Source: Streptomyces roseirectus (GTDB taxonomy: Bacteria > Actinomycetota > Actinomycetes > Streptomycetales > Streptomycetaceae). From it: 64,000 nucleotides of DNA. The notes under the pieces are model-generated. The model had not been told where the DNA came from and did no database searches. It worked only from the letters and a program-made list of their open reading frames with translations. Below, piece after piece: positions 56,135 through 64,000 of this stretch. Each line of letters begins with the position of its first letter. The stretch's first letter is position 1. Location: positions 992,001 through 1,056,000 of the forward strand of contig NZ_CP060828.1 in assembly GCF_014489635.1 (NCBI RefSeq), read 5' to 3'. Both the position numbers and the translations under genes were made by a program.

Positions 56135-57259
56135 ATGGACGACACCACCGGCATTCTCGACGAGGCTCTGCGGCGGCTCCACGTCTCGGGGCCGGAGCGG
56201 CTGGGACGGCTGACGAACCACGCCCCGATGGCCGTCGAGGCGCTGGCCGCGCGCGGGCGGGCGAAGGCCGTGCACCGCTGGCTCGACCTCTACGCGTCCC
56301 GGCTGGAGGACTTCCCTGCCGCCGTCGAACCGGTCACGGCCGACAACTGGCGCACCGCCCTGGGCGACCCCCGCCGCGCCGCCGACTGGATCACCTACTT
56401 CGACCACGAACTCACCGCCCGCCCCTGGCGCGACGTCCTCGCGGAGTGGTGGCCCCGCCTGCTGCCCGGCCTGTACGGGGGTTCGACCCATCCGGTGATC
56501 CGGGTGGGGCACGCGGTGCGGACGCTGCTCGCCGGGGAGGCGGACGCGGGCGCGCGCACGCGTATGGAGGCCAGTTCCGGCACCGGCGCGGATGCGTCCG
56601 CACGTCCCGGCGTCGCCCCTGATCCCGCCGGCGTTACCACTCCCCCGCCCGTCCCCACCCCACCCCGCCTCACCGAGCTGGCCCACGGCCTCGGTTACTG
56701 GGCCGCCCGGCATCACACGCTCCCCGTGCTCAGGCCCCTGTCCGGTGCCGGGAGTGCGGCGGCGGCGTTGGAGGCCGTGCGGCCGATCGCCGACCAGGAC
56801 GGCGGGTTCCCGGTGCTCCTCGCGCGCGTGGAGGCGCTGCCGGTGTGGGCGGCGGGGGTGACGGAACCGGAGGAGGCGTACCGGCGGCTGACGGAGCTGG
56901 TGCGGGCGGCGACGCACCGGTACGCGACGCACGGGCACGGGGAGGAGACGATGCTGGTGCACGCGGCGACGGCCCCGAACGGCGTCCTGCGCGCCCTGCC
57001 CGCCCTCCCCCGCGCCCTGTGGGCCCCCAGCCTCCACGCGGCATGGTCGGCCTCGGCCGCGGTCACGGCGATGTACTCCCCGGCCGAGGCCGTCGCGTGG
57101 ACCCCGACCGGCCTCACCCCGGAGGAGGTCGTCGAGAGGGCAGCCGCGCACGGCGACGAACACGTCATCAAGCTCACCGACACCGCGCTGGACGTCGGCG
57201 ACGAGCAGGCGCTCGCGGCGGCGGTGCGGGCGATCGAGCTGAGCGAGCCACTGACCTGA
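56135..57259 (+). CDS. questin-oxidase-like protein
   Basis: The 374-aa protein resembles the questin oxidase family (DUF4243): LTNHAPMAVEALAARG near the N-terminus, WITYFDHELTARPWRDVLAEWWPRLLPG, THPVIRVGHAVRTL, LAHGLGYWAARH and HAATAPNGVLRALPAL, with the conserved His residues typical of the family. Fungal members do Baeyer-Villiger-type ring opening of anthraquinones using NADPH; bacterial members are uncharacterised. A disordered Ala/Pro/Thr insert (about 150-182) splits the domain. Confidence 0.82.
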   Translation: MDDTTGILDEALRRLHVSGPERLGRLTNHAPMAVEALAARGRAKAVHRWLDLYASRLEDFPAAVEPVTADNWRTALGDPRRAADWITYFDHELTARPWRDVLAEWWPRLLPGLYGGSTHPVIRVGHAVRTLLAGEADAGARTRMEASSGTGADASARPGVAPDPAGVTTPPPVPTPPRLTELAHGLGYWAARHHTLPVLRPLSGAGSAAAALEAVRPIADQDGGFPVLLARVEALPVWAAGVTEPEEAYRRLTELVRAATHRYATHGHGEETMLVHAATAPNGVLRALPALPRALWAPSLHAAWSASAAVTAMYSPAEAVAWTPTGLTPEEVVERAAAHGDEHVIKLTDTALDVGDEQALAAAVRAIELSEPLT

Positions 57260-57413
57260 ACGCGGCCCCGCGCAGCCTGAACGCGGTGCCGCGCGGCGTG
57301 CGCGCGATCGCCGTGCCGGGGCACGCGGAACGTCCTGAAGAGGTGTTGACCGGCGTGCCGGGCCCGCTGCGAGACTGGCCCACCCGCTCGCCCCCACGAA
57401 AGGCAGGCCCGCC

Positions 57414-57965
57414 ATGTCCCTCGCCCTCGACGACCTCCTCGCGGCCATGCCGTTCGCCCGGCGCAGCGGGGTCGAGCTGACGGAGGCGACGCCGGAGCGG
57501 GCGGTCGGCACGCTGGCCTGGTCCCCGGAGGCGTGCACGGTCGGCGGCATCCTGCACGGCGGCGCCCTGATGACGCTGGCCGACGCCGTCGGCGCGGTGT
57601 GCGCGTTCCTCAACCTCCCGGAGGGCGCGGGGACATCGACCGTCGAGTCGAAGACCAACTTCCTGCGCGGGGTGCGCTCGGGCACGGTGACGGCGACGTC
57701 CCGGCCCCTGCACGTCGGCGGCAGACTGATCGTCGTCCAGGACGTCCGCCGGGCGCCGGCCGACCCGTGGCTGTCGCTCGACAAGAGCCGTGCGACGCCC
57801 GGATCCGGCAAAGCTGCGGTGGTGACGGAGAAGGCCCGCCCCGGTGAGGGGCGGGCCTTCTCGTGTGGAGCGCTGGGCAAGCCTTGCACCTGCATCTCCC
57901 CGCAGGAAGCGGGACGTCTTTCCTTGGACCACCAACGCATCGTCCGGGGCCCCGAGTTGGGGTGA
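57414..57965 (+). CDS. PaaI-type thioesterase, C-terminus probably frameshifted
   Basis: The N-terminal 110 residues are a good hotdog domain: CTVGGILHGGALMTLADAVGAVCAF and STVESKTNFLRGVRSGTVTATSRPLHVGGRLIVVQ. After DVRRAPADPW the frame loses similarity and runs through a terminator-like hairpin. In another frame RPVAVARQEP resembles the missing last strand, so a small indel near 57750 has probably replaced the C-terminus. A family protein of about 140 aa is expected, against 183 here. The function may be lost. Confidence 0.65.
   Translation: MSLALDDLLAAMPFARRSGVELTEATPERAVGTLAWSPEACTVGGILHGGALMTLADAVGAVCAFLNLPEGAGTSTVESKTNFLRGVRSGTVTATSRPLHVGGRLIVVQDVRRAPADPWLSLDKSRATPGSGKAAVVTEKARPGEGRAFSCGALGKPCTCISPQEAGRLSLDHQRIVRGPELG
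57830..57860. terminator. hairpin terminator inside the extended thioesterase frame
   Basis: A perfect 13-bp stem GAAGGCCCGCCCC / GGGGCGGGCCTTC with a 5-nt loop. Its position supports the view that the original thioesterase gene ended before 57830 and that the codons after it are read-through. Confidence 0.85.
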
Positions 57966-58020
57966 CCGGCTCAAGATCCACTGTAGCGCAGGGGCGCGGG
58001 ACGTCCTAATCGGCTGCTCG

Positions 58021-58896
58021 CTAACGGACCAGGTAGTAGCGGGGGTTGGTGCCGGAGTCGTCGGTCTTGACGCGGAAGCGGCCGGGCCAGCAGTCGGCGA
58101 CGGCGTCCTTGAGGGCCTTGAAGGCGCCGGGGCCGTCCTCGGAGGTGGCCTCGACCATGAGGCGTTCCAGGGTGGTCTCGGCGGCCGGGCGGGTCTCGGC
58201 TGTGGGGCGGTTGGGGAGGGGGCGCAGCCGGGTCGCGGGGCGGCGGGGGGCCGAGGTGGCGGCGGCGATGATCTCCAGGTGCTGGGCGAAGTCCGGTCCT
58301 GGCAGGGGGATTTCGACGCCGGGGTGGCGGTCGTAGCCGATCGCGACGGCCGTGCCGACGAAGTCGATCACGGCGGTGGCGGCCGGGGTGTGGGCGCGGG
58401 GCGGGGCCTGTTCGGTGAGGCGGCTGAGGACGCGCAGGACGGTCGCGGTGTCGGTGTCGGCGGTGAGGAGGCCGTCGTCGCCGTCGTCGTCGCAGGTCTG
58501 GGCGCGCCAGAACGCGGCGGCGTGCGGGTCGCCGTGGGCGAGGTGGTGCAGGTGGAGGCTGTAGGCGGCGGCGGGGTCGCCGGCGCCGGCCGCGTACTGC
58601 CACCAGAAGCGGGCGCCGCTCTCCAGGCCGGCGAGGTGCAGGGCGCAGCCGAGGGTCCAGGCGACGCGCGGTTCGGGGAGCTGGTCGGTGACGAAGTCGG
58701 CGAGGTGGCCGGGGGTGCAGTGCAGGAGGGCGGCCTCGCTGAGGGCGGTCAGGCCGCGCAGGGCGCCGGGGTCGCCGGGGGCGGCGGTGGCGCTGACGTC
58801 GTCGTCGTACTCGTCGTAGGGGACGACGTCGCTCGGGACTCGGGGGTCGCGCAGCAGGAGGGACTGGTGGAGGAGGTCGTCGATGGCGGTCGTCAC
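58021..58896 (-). CDS. hypothetical protein coupled to sigma-like regulator
   Basis: The 291-aa cytosolic protein has a Sel1/TPR-like helical middle (WTLGCALHLAGLESGARFWWQYAAGAGDPAAAYSLHLHHLAHGD). The N-terminus is acidic (VPYDEYDDDVS), and the C-terminus ends in a basic fold FKALKDAVADCWPGRFRVK. The GTG start overlaps the stop of the upstream HTH/sigma-like gene (GTGA), so the two act together. Function unknown; such pairs are common in streptomycetes. Confidence 0.8.
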   Translation of the reverse strand: MTTAIDDLLHQSLLLRDPRVPSDVVPYDEYDDDVSATAAPGDPGALRGLTALSEAALLHCTPGHLADFVTDQLPEPRVAWTLGCALHLAGLESGARFWWQYAAGAGDPAAAYSLHLHHLAHGDPHAAAFWRAQTCDDDGDDGLLTADTDTATVLRVLSRLTEQAPPRAHTPAATAVIDFVGTAVAIGYDRHPGVEIPLPGPDFAQHLEIIAAATSAPRRPATRLRPLPNRPTAETRPAAETTLERLMVEATSEDGPGAFKALKDAVADCWPGRFRVKTDDSGTNPRYYLVR

Positions 58897-59810
58897 GGGG
58901 TGGTCGCTCCCGGGTCGTCGGGGTGGGGAAGACCCTGGCCCTCCAGCGCCCAGCGGGCGTGGTGGTCGAGGGTGTGGGCGATGGCCGGGGACAGGCCGAG
59001 GACGCCGGGGACGGCGTCGCGGTGGATGCCGCAGAGGTAGCGCAGGACGACGACGTCGCGCTGGTCCTCGGGGAGGGCGGCGACGGCGTCGAAGAAGTGG
59101 CTGAACCGCTCGATGTGGGCGAAGCGTTCGCCGAGGTCGTCGATGCGGGCCTGGGCCTCGGTGGCGAACGCGGCGGCGCGCAGGTCGGGGCGGCCGTCGG
59201 GCCTGCGGTGGGCGCGGTGCAGGACCCGGCCGCGCAGCAGGTGCCAGGCGTGGCGGCGGGTGTCGGGGGCGGCGATCGCCTGGTCCCAGGTGAGCCAGAG
59301 GATGTCGAAGACCTCGCCGACGGTGGCGCGGGCGCGGCGTTCGGACTGGAGGAAGGCGTGCGCGTAGGCGGTGTAGGGGGCGAGCATGGCCTCGGTGAAG
59401 CCGCGGTGGGCGACCGGGGGGAGTTCGGAGTCGGGCGGGCGGGCGTCGTCGATGCGGTTCTCGATCCAGCCGGGGCTCTTGTGGGCCTCGTGCGCGGCGG
59501 AGGTCCACAGGCGGCGTACGGGTCTGACGGGGATGTCGAGGGCGCGGACGACGCTGTAGGTGATCGCCCAGCCGGGGTAGTAGCCCTTGCCGCGCAGGAG
59601 TTCGGAGATGCGGGTCTTGGAGTAGCCGGAGCGGCACACGAGTTCGTCGAGGGTCAGGCCGCTGGCGAACAGGCGGGTGCGGACGGGCTCCAGCCATGCG
59701 CGGTGGGTGGGGCCGATCTCCGGTTCGATCGACTCCGGGGGGCGGCCGCGCCGTTTCGCCGGTGGCGGGGCGGGCTCCTCGGGGTTCGGGGACGTCGGGG
59801 TTAACGTCAT
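58893..59810 (-). CDS. XRE/sigma-70 region 4-like DNA-binding protein
   Basis: The 305-aa protein has an N-terminal Pro-rich tail, an XRE-type HTH (TRLFASGLTLDELVCRSGYSKTRISELLRG, about 45-80), a helical middle, and a C-terminal sigma-70 region 4-like HTH (ALPEDQRDVVVLRYLCGIHRDAVPGVLGLSPAIAHTLDHHAR). No region 2 is visible, so it is not a full sigma factor. It is the first gene of a two-gene operon with the Sel1-like protein. Confidence 0.82.
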   Translation of the reverse strand: MTLTPTSPNPEEPAPPPAKRRGRPPESIEPEIGPTHRAWLEPVRTRLFASGLTLDELVCRSGYSKTRISELLRGKGYYPGWAITYSVVRALDIPVRPVRRLWTSAAHEAHKSPGWIENRIDDARPPDSELPPVAHRGFTEAMLAPYTAYAHAFLQSERRARATVGEVFDILWLTWDQAIAAPDTRRHAWHLLRGRVLHRAHRRPDGRPDLRAAAFATEAQARIDDLGERFAHIERFSHFFDAVAALPEDQRDVVVLRYLCGIHRDAVPGVLGLSPAIAHTLDHHARWALEGQGLPHPDDPGATTP

Positions 59811-60308
59811 GACGTCACCTGCTTGCTGGTCATCGGACCTTCCTGGTGCCTGAGGTCTGGAAGGCCCCCGCGCGGCGGTGCTGAGGCGCCGCGAAGGAGT
59901 CGCCCGCCAGCATGGTGTGTGGGCCGCCCGCCGCTCAACGTGAGCCGGACCCTCCGGAACAAATGAGCGCGCGCTCGCTTGTACCGCATCCCGCTCCCCA
60001 CCGCTGGAAAATCCGCCCCGATAAACACTTTCGGGCCCTCCCCCGCCCTTCCCGCCCCTCCCCGCTCCCCACCGTCCACCATGGAACCGCACGCCACCTC
60101 ACCCGGCGTCGCACCTTCCCGCCTGGAAGGTCCCGCGGTCCCCTCGTGCTGAACGAACAACCAGAGGGGACCGCACCCACCCCTTTCTAGGGCGGGGCCG
60201 CTCTGCGCGTGGTGAATGAGGGTGTGCGCGGGATCATCCAGGGGCCGGATCACCAGGATGAGCGCGGCGCCCTCCCTGTCGGGCCGCGGTCGGACATTAC
60301 TTTCGCAG
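59811..60308. promoter_or_regulatory. 500-bp divergent intergenic region
   Basis: Separates the minus-strand HTH gene from the iron-controlled plus-strand group. Some C-rich stretches give open frames without RBS or family resemblance. No repeat or RNA gene was recognised. Confidence 0.4.
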
Positions 60309-60327
60309 TTAGATTAGGCTAACCTAA
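60309..60327. promoter_or_regulatory. iron box 1 (DmdR/IdeR type)
   Basis: TTAGATTAGGCTAACCTAA matches the 19-bp IdeR/DmdR consensus TTAGGTTAGGCTAACCTAA at 18 of 19 positions. It lies 60 bp before the 49-aa ORF and about 310 bp before the acetylglutamate-kinase gene. Confidence 0.9.
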
Positions 60328-60386
60328 TTATCGCGTAGGGGTTCGTCGTCGCGCGGTTCGGGTGGGGCCGTTGTGGGAGGAGGGGT

Positions 60387-60536
60387 GTGCTGTTGACCGC
60401 GGCGGACGCGATCGCCGCGTTCTCCGCCGAGGAACACACCATGGCGCTGCGATGGAGCGTGTGCGGCAGCGTCGTCCGCACCACCGACGCACTGCCGCGC
60501 GACCCGCTGCCGCGGAGCGGCCGGCGGGAGGCGTGA
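60387..60536 (+). CDS. 49-aa ORF directly under iron box 1
   Basis: GTG start with a strong RBS (GGGAGGAGGGG). The peptide ([24 protein letters not shown] then [20 protein letters not shown]) has one Cys and no membrane segment. I do not recognise it. Between it and the kinase gene is a 9-bp hairpin (60591-60614), so it could be a leader peptide or a small iron-stress protein. Confidence 0.5.
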   Translation: MLLTAADAIAAFSAEEHTMALRWSVCGSVVRTTDALPRDPLPRSGRREA

Positions 60537-60590
60537 GACGCCCGGCGTTCGCGCGCCCGACACCGCCGAGTGGTACCAACGTCCTTGTCC

Positions 60591-60614
60591 GGCCCGGCCC
60601 TTCGAGGCCGGGCC
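60591..60614. terminator. hairpin GGCCCGGCC-CTTCGA-GGCCGGGCC before kinase gene
   Basis: A perfect 9-bp G+C stem with a 6-nt loop lies 24 bp before the kinase GTG and between two genes that share one iron-box promoter. It may be a partial terminator or attenuator, or a boundary that stabilises the mRNA. Confidence 0.6.
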
Positions 60615-60637
60615 CGTCCATGAATGGAGTGCCCCCC

Positions 60638-61489
60638 GTGAGTGTGACCGCTGCCCGGGAAACCCTCGCCCCGCTGCCGCAGGGCCTGCGAGGCGGTGTG
60701 GTCGTCGTGAAGTTCGGCGGCAACGCGATGGTCGACGACGGCCTCCGGCACACCTTCGCCGAGGACGTCGTCGCACTGTGGCGGGCCGGGGTCCGCCCGG
60801 TCGTCGTGCACGGCGGCGGCCCGCAGATCAGCGCGATGCTGGACCGCCTCGGCCTGGAGACCAGATTCGAGGCGGGCCTGCGGGTGACGACGCCGGAGAC
60901 CATGGACGTCGTCCGGATGGTCCTCACCGGGCGCGTGCAGCGCGAACTGGTCGGCGCCATCAACGCGCACGGCCCCTACGCGGTCGGGATGACCGGCGAG
61001 GACGCCCACACGATGACCGCCGAGCGCCGGCCCGCGTGGGTGGACGGCCGCCCGGTCGACATCGGGCTCGTCGGTGACGTCGTCGACGTGAACCCGGACA
61101 CCGTGCGGGCGTTGCTCGACCAGGGCCGCATCCCCGTCGTCTCGCCGGTGGCGCGCGGCACCGACGGCTCGGTCTACAACGTCAACGCCGACCTCGCCGC
61201 GTCCGCGCTCGCCTCGGCCCTCGGCGCCGAACGGCTGGTGGTGCTGACCGACGTGCCGGGGCTCTACGCGGACTGGCCGCGCTGCGAGGAGGTCGTCCCC
61301 GAGCTGACGGCCGGTGAACTCCAGGCGCTGCTGCCGGAGTTGGCGAGCGGGATGCTCCCGAAGATGGAGGGGTGCCTGCGGGCGGTGCGGGCGGGGGTGC
61401 GGCGGGCCCAGGTGATCGACGGGCGGGTGCCGCACGCGGTGCTGCGGAGCCTGGTGGACGGGGAGGGCGGCACGACGGTGACGGCCTGA
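60638..61489 (+). CDS. acetylglutamate kinase paralogue
   Basis: The 283-aa amino-acid kinase has the ArgB features [28 protein letters not shown] (N-terminal glycine loops), the N-acetylglutamate-binding [45 protein letters not shown], and [14 protein letters not shown]. It phosphorylates N-acetylglutamate in ornithine/arginine synthesis. No argC, argJ or argD is adjacent, and an iron box lies upstream, so this copy is probably an iron-stress or siderophore-linked paralogue. GTG 60638 is preferred over ATG 60620 for GGAG spacing. Confidence 0.88.
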   Translation: MSVTAARETLAPLPQGLRGGVVVVKFGGNAMVDDGLRHTFAEDVVALWRAGVRPVVVHGGGPQISAMLDRLGLETRFEAGLRVTTPETMDVVRMVLTGRVQRELVGAINAHGPYAVGMTGEDAHTMTAERRPAWVDGRPVDIGLVGDVVDVNPDTVRALLDQGRIPVVSPVARGTDGSVYNVNADLAASALASALGAERLVVLTDVPGLYADWPRCEEVVPELTAGELQALLPELASGMLPKMEGCLRAVRAGVRRAQVIDGRVPHAVLRSLVDGEGGTTVTA

Positions 61490-61494
61490 ACGGG

Positions 61495-61974
61495 TCAGCC
61501 CAGGTGGTGCACCAGGACACGTGAACCCTGCCTCGGCCGCCAGCCGGGCGGGGTGCGGGCGTGCGCGGGCAGCGGGGTGAAACCGTGCCGCAGGAACAGG
61601 GCACCAGTGCCCGCCGTCGCGGTGAACAGGGCGGTCAGGGAGAGGAGTTGGGCCCGGTCGAGGGCGGCGCGCATGAGGCGTCCGCCGATCCCGGCGCCCT
61701 GACGGGCCCGCGCCACGCAGAAGTTGTAGAGGACGCCCGCCTCGCCGTGCGCCTTCAGGCCCACGCAGCCGTCGAGTTCGCCCGCCAGGGACTCGACGAC
61801 CAGGAACTCGGCGGCCTGGGTGGCGTACACGTCGGCCGGGCGTTCACGCAGGGCGCCCGAGAGGGCGAACGGGCGGGAGAGCGCGGCGAGTCGGGGCGCG
61901 TCGGCCCGGCGGGCGGGGCGGACGACGGATACCGGCGAGGGGGTGGAGAGGGGGGCCGGGTGGGGGGTGGCCAT
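61495..61974 (-). CDS. GNAT acetyltransferase, NAGS-like
   Basis: The 159-aa GNAT has motif A ARQGAGIGGRLMRAALDRA and the FLRHGF motif near the C-terminus. The pattern AAEFLVVE...GELDGCVGLKAH...LYNFCVARARQGAGIGG...LFLRHGFTPL recalls short actinobacterial N-acetylglutamate synthases (Rv2747 type), which would make the substrate of the convergent kinase. ATG 61974 begins MATPHPAP; upstream codons overlap an iron box at 62050 and are unlikely to be translated. Confidence 0.82.
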   Translation of the reverse strand: MATPHPAPLSTPSPVSVVRPARRADAPRLAALSRPFALSGALRERPADVYATQAAEFLVVESLAGELDGCVGLKAHGEAGVLYNFCVARARQGAGIGGRLMRAALDRAQLLSLTALFTATAGTGALFLRHGFTPLPAHARTPPGWRPRQGSRVLVHHLG

Positions 61975-62049
61975 GGTCAGGGCGAGTCCTTCCTCGGTCG
62001 CGTCGCGCGAGGGGGGCGGCTGTGCGCCGGCCCGGCTCGACGAGCGGAG

Positions 62050-62068
62050 CAAGGTTAGCCTTACCTAA
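62050..62068. promoter_or_regulatory. iron box 2, upstream of GNAT gene
   Basis: On the minus strand TTAGGTAAGGCTAACCTTG matches the IdeR/DmdR consensus at 16 of 19 positions, 76 bp before the GNAT start. Confidence 0.78.
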
Positions 62069-62122
62069 GACAACAGCCAAACGCGTCTCACGCGAACCCG
62101 GCCCGGCCCGCGCCGACCCGCC

Positions 62123-62323
62123 TCAGCCGGCCAGTGAACGCGGGCGCAGGTCCGTCCAGTTGGCCTCGACGTAGGCCAGGCAGGCGTCGCGGGTGTCCTC
62201 GCCGAACGCCACCGTCCAGCCGCCGGGGACCTCCGCGAACGACGGCCACAGGGAGTGCTGGCCCTCGTCGTTCACCAGGACCAGGAAACGGCCTTCGGCG
62301 TCGTCGAACGGGTTCGTGCTCAT
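62123..62323 (-). CDS. MbtH-family protein
   Basis: The 66-aa protein has the complete MbtH signature: [50 protein letters not shown]. MbtH proteins bind and activate adenylation domains of NRPSs. No NRPS is in the window, so it must serve one elsewhere, probably a siderophore synthetase, given iron box 3 in front of it. Confidence 0.97.
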   Translation of the reverse strand: MSTNPFDDAEGRFLVLVNDEGQHSLWPSFAEVPGGWTVAFGEDTRDACLAYVEANWTDLRPRSLAG

Positions 62324-62353
62324 GTTCCGGCCTCCTGGAAACGGACGTCGACA

Positions 62354-62372
62354 TTAGGTTAGGCTCGCCTAA
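62354..62372. promoter_or_regulatory. iron box 3, shared by mbtH and esterase
   Basis: TTAGGTTAGGCTCGCCTAA matches the consensus at 17 of 19 positions. It lies between the divergent mbtH (start 62323) and esterase (start 62458) genes, so it can control both. Confidence 0.88.
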
Positions 62373-62457
62373 TCGAGCTGAGCCTAGTCCGTCGCTTTCC
62401 CGCCCACAACTCCCCACTCCCCGCTCTCAACTCCCCGCTCGCAAGGAGACATCTGCC

Positions 62458-63537
62458 GTGGCCGACAACGCCTTCACCGAGTACGGGCTGTACGGCGAGG
62501 TCGGGAGCGACGCGTTCTGGGCGTCCGCCCAGGGTCCGAACTCCGTTCCCCTGAACGGGGGTTGGCGCACCCTCTTCCTGTGGCGCGGCGGCGCGGCGCG
62601 GATCGAGTTCGAGAGCTGGCACGAGCCGGTCCCGCTGACCCGGTGGGGCGACACGGACTGCTGGTACGCCGAGGTCCCCATGCCCGAACGGCTGCGCGTG
62701 ACCTACCAGTTCGTCGCCGGCGACGACGCGTACGCCGACCCCTTCAACCCCGTGGGCGCGGGCGGCGACCGGTCGATCGCGGCGACGCCGGACGCGCCTC
62801 AGCAGCCGCACTGGCCCGCCGTCGGAGCGGACGCGGTGCTGCCGGTGCCGCGCGCCCGGGTGCGGTGGGCCAGCGAACGCCTCGGGGGGCGGCGCACCGT
62901 GCGGCTCCATCCCGTGGGCGGGGGCGGGCCGTTGGTGCTGCTGCTCGACGGCGACGACTGGCTGTACCTCCACCCCGCCATGACCGCGTTCGACTCCGCG
63001 GTCGCCGCCGGCGAACTCCCGCCGGTCACCCTCGCGTTCCTGCCGGCCAAGGACCGCGCGGCCGAGTACACGTGCCGCCCCGAGCTGTGGGAGGCCGTCC
63101 GGGACGAACTCCTGCCGCTCGTCGCGGAGTCGGGGGTACCCGCGGACGCCTCTCGGCTCGTCGTCGTGGGACAGAGCCTCGGGGGCCTCAGCGCCCTGTA
63201 CGCGGCCCTGGAGTTCCCCGAATTGGTGTCCCGAGTGGCCTGCCAGTCGGGGTCGTTCTGGTGGACGCCGGAGGCCGTCGAGGCGGCGGATCCGCTGGGC
63301 GGGGTGCCCGGGGGCGCGCTGGCCTCCCGGCTGCGGGACGGGGCTCAACTGGGCGGGCTGCGCGTCGCGTTCGACGTCGGGGAGCACGAGCCGGAGATGC
63401 TGCCGCACTGCGAGGTGGTGGAGGAGCTGGTGCTGGGGGCCGGGGCGGAGGTCCGGGTGTCGCGGGCGGCCGCGGGGCACGATCGGGCGGGGTGGCGGGG
63501 GGCGTTGGTGCGGGATGTGGGGTGGCTCTTGAGGTGA
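62458..63537 (+). CDS. ferri-siderophore (enterochelin-type) esterase
   Basis: The 359-aa protein of the Fes/IroE/BesA group has an N-terminal beta-sandwich domain (FWASAQGPNSVPLNGGWRTLFLWRG) and an alpha/beta-hydrolase domain with the nucleophile in VVVGQSLGGLSALYAALEFPE (Ser about 240) and the terminal His in AAAGHDRAGWRGAL. It hydrolyses ferri-trilactone siderophores in the cytosol to release iron. GTG 62458 has AAGGAG 8 nt upstream and iron box 3 about 86 bp upstream. Confidence 0.94.
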   Translation: MADNAFTEYGLYGEVGSDAFWASAQGPNSVPLNGGWRTLFLWRGGAARIEFESWHEPVPLTRWGDTDCWYAEVPMPERLRVTYQFVAGDDAYADPFNPVGAGGDRSIAATPDAPQQPHWPAVGADAVLPVPRARVRWASERLGGRRTVRLHPVGGGGPLVLLLDGDDWLYLHPAMTAFDSAVAAGELPPVTLAFLPAKDRAAEYTCRPELWEAVRDELLPLVAESGVPADASRLVVVGQSLGGLSALYAALEFPELVSRVACQSGSFWWTPEAVEAADPLGGVPGGALASRLRDGAQLGGLRVAFDVGEHEPEMLPHCEVVEELVLGAGAEVRVSRAAAGHDRAGWRGALVRDVGWLLR

Positions 63538-63561
63538 GGGGAGCACGGGAAACACACCCGC

Positions 63562-64000
63562 TCACCCCTCCCCCTCGGTCTGGCCGTCGTCTCGCGGCTC
63601 CCGAAGCGAGGTGAACGCGCCGGAAAGCTGCTCCAAGAGGGCCGCCACGCACGGGTGAGGATCATGCTCCGGCGTGAGCACATAGATCCCCCGAGTCGGA
63701 GGATCGACGAGGGCGACAGTGGTGACGTCAGCCCGCAGCGCCCGCGTCAGCACCCCCGGGATCAAAGCAATGGCATGCCCAGTGGCGACCAGCGCCAGCT
63801 TCCCCGGCAGATCGGCCGCCGTGAGGTCGATCCGGGCGACGACCCCGGCACGCCCGGCATGCCGGTTCAGCAGCGCCGCCGAACCCTCGTTGTCCTCGAC
63901 CCAGACCTCGTCCGCCAGTTCCGCCATCCGCACCGGCCCCCGCCCCGCCCGGGGATGGCCGACGGGCAGGACGACGACCATCTCGTCCAGCCCGAGGAAC
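63562..64000 (-). CDS. LysR-type regulator, C-terminal part (cut by window edge)
   Basis: The visible 146 codons are the end of a LysR substrate-binding domain: LGLDEMVVVLPVGHPRAGRGPVRM, DEVWVEDNEGSAALLNRHAGRAG, LALVATGHAIALIPGVLTRAL and RGIYVLTPEHDPHPCVAALLEQL. The HTH lies beyond the right end of the window. Its target cannot be told from here. Confidence 0.88.
   Translation of the reverse strand, partial: FLGLDEMVVVLPVGHPRAGRGPVRMAELADEVWVEDNEGSAALLNRHAGRAGVVARIDLTAADLPGKLALVATGHAIALIPGVLTRALRADVTTVALVDPPTRGIYVLTPEHDPHPCVAALLEQLSGAFTSLREPRDDGQTEGEG

Noticed and set aside
57950..58020. Short structured-looking stretch considered as a tRNA or attachment site
   Set aside because: No cloverleaf, TpsiC-like GGTTCGAATCC or matching direct repeat could be found.
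59912..60190. 92-codon frame upstream of the iron box
   Set aside because: No RBS, no family resemblance, Pro/Arg-rich; treated as intergenic.

Overview
The window is very GC-rich, with third-position-G/C coding, many GTG starts and 4-8 bp ATGA/GTGA gene overlaps. The gene content (MbtH, iron boxes of the DmdR/IdeR type, MocR and TetR regulators, EfeB, L,D-transpeptidase, TAT-exported phospholipase C) is typical of Streptomyces or a close actinomycete. It looks like a chromosome-arm accessory region: several small biosynthetic or detoxification islands separated by housekeeping-like secreted proteins, broken genes and low-complexity DNA. No rRNA, tRNA or CRISPR array was seen.

Left part: a 7-bp tandem repeat (311-473) and a flavin monooxygenase with a Gly-Ala repeat insert and a 3' frameshift (535-2140). 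Then a compact, co-directional biosynthetic island (2383-16650): SGNH-hydrolase-like protein, 28-aa peptide, haem-oxygenase-like diiron (HDO) protein, NodU-type carbamoyltransferase, 48-aa SxtJ-like membrane peptide, Fe/2-oxoglutarate oxygenase, ATP-grasp ligase, 91-aa protein, second ATP-grasp ligase, and a complete carbamoyl-phosphate synthase pair carA-carB. The layout suggests a carbamoylated, oxidised amino-acid or dipeptide-like product with its own carbamoyl-phosphate supply. A LysE-type exporter, a DinB-like protein and a divergent MocR regulator follow (16572-19341).

A second mini-cluster (19750-24393) has a LuxR-type regulator, a PLP decarboxylase, a sulfotransferase and a P450. The decarboxylase start codon lies inside a long inverted repeat. 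Next come a HIT protein, a secreted subtilase, a CAP protein, efeOB without efeU, a phospholipase C, an L,D-transpeptidase, a 2-hydroxyacid dehydrogenase/MarR pair, an SDR/TetR pair, a chitooligosaccharide deacetylase-like protein, a Fic-like protein, a flavin monooxygenase of the acyl-CoA dehydrogenase fold, an SDR, and a 48-aa Cys peptide coupled to a FrnE-like DsbA with a divergent TetR.

Around 46290-50940 a TetR, two tautomerase-like proteins, a zinc alcohol dehydrogenase and a hotdog thioesterase share four copies of one operator, so they form one catabolic or detoxification regulon. 51884-54366 is an arsenic island (ArsM, ArsR, aquaporin, ArsC) with a perfect 19-bp inverted repeat between the divergent genes. 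60309-63537 is an iron-controlled group (49-aa ORF, acetylglutamate-kinase paralogue, GNAT, MbtH, ferri-siderophore esterase) carrying three iron boxes. Decayed genes (ABC permease, KDPG aldolase, IclR, TetR, berberine-bridge-type oxidase, BAAT thioesterase) lie between the islands and point to repeated gain and loss. The window ends inside a LysR-type regulator.
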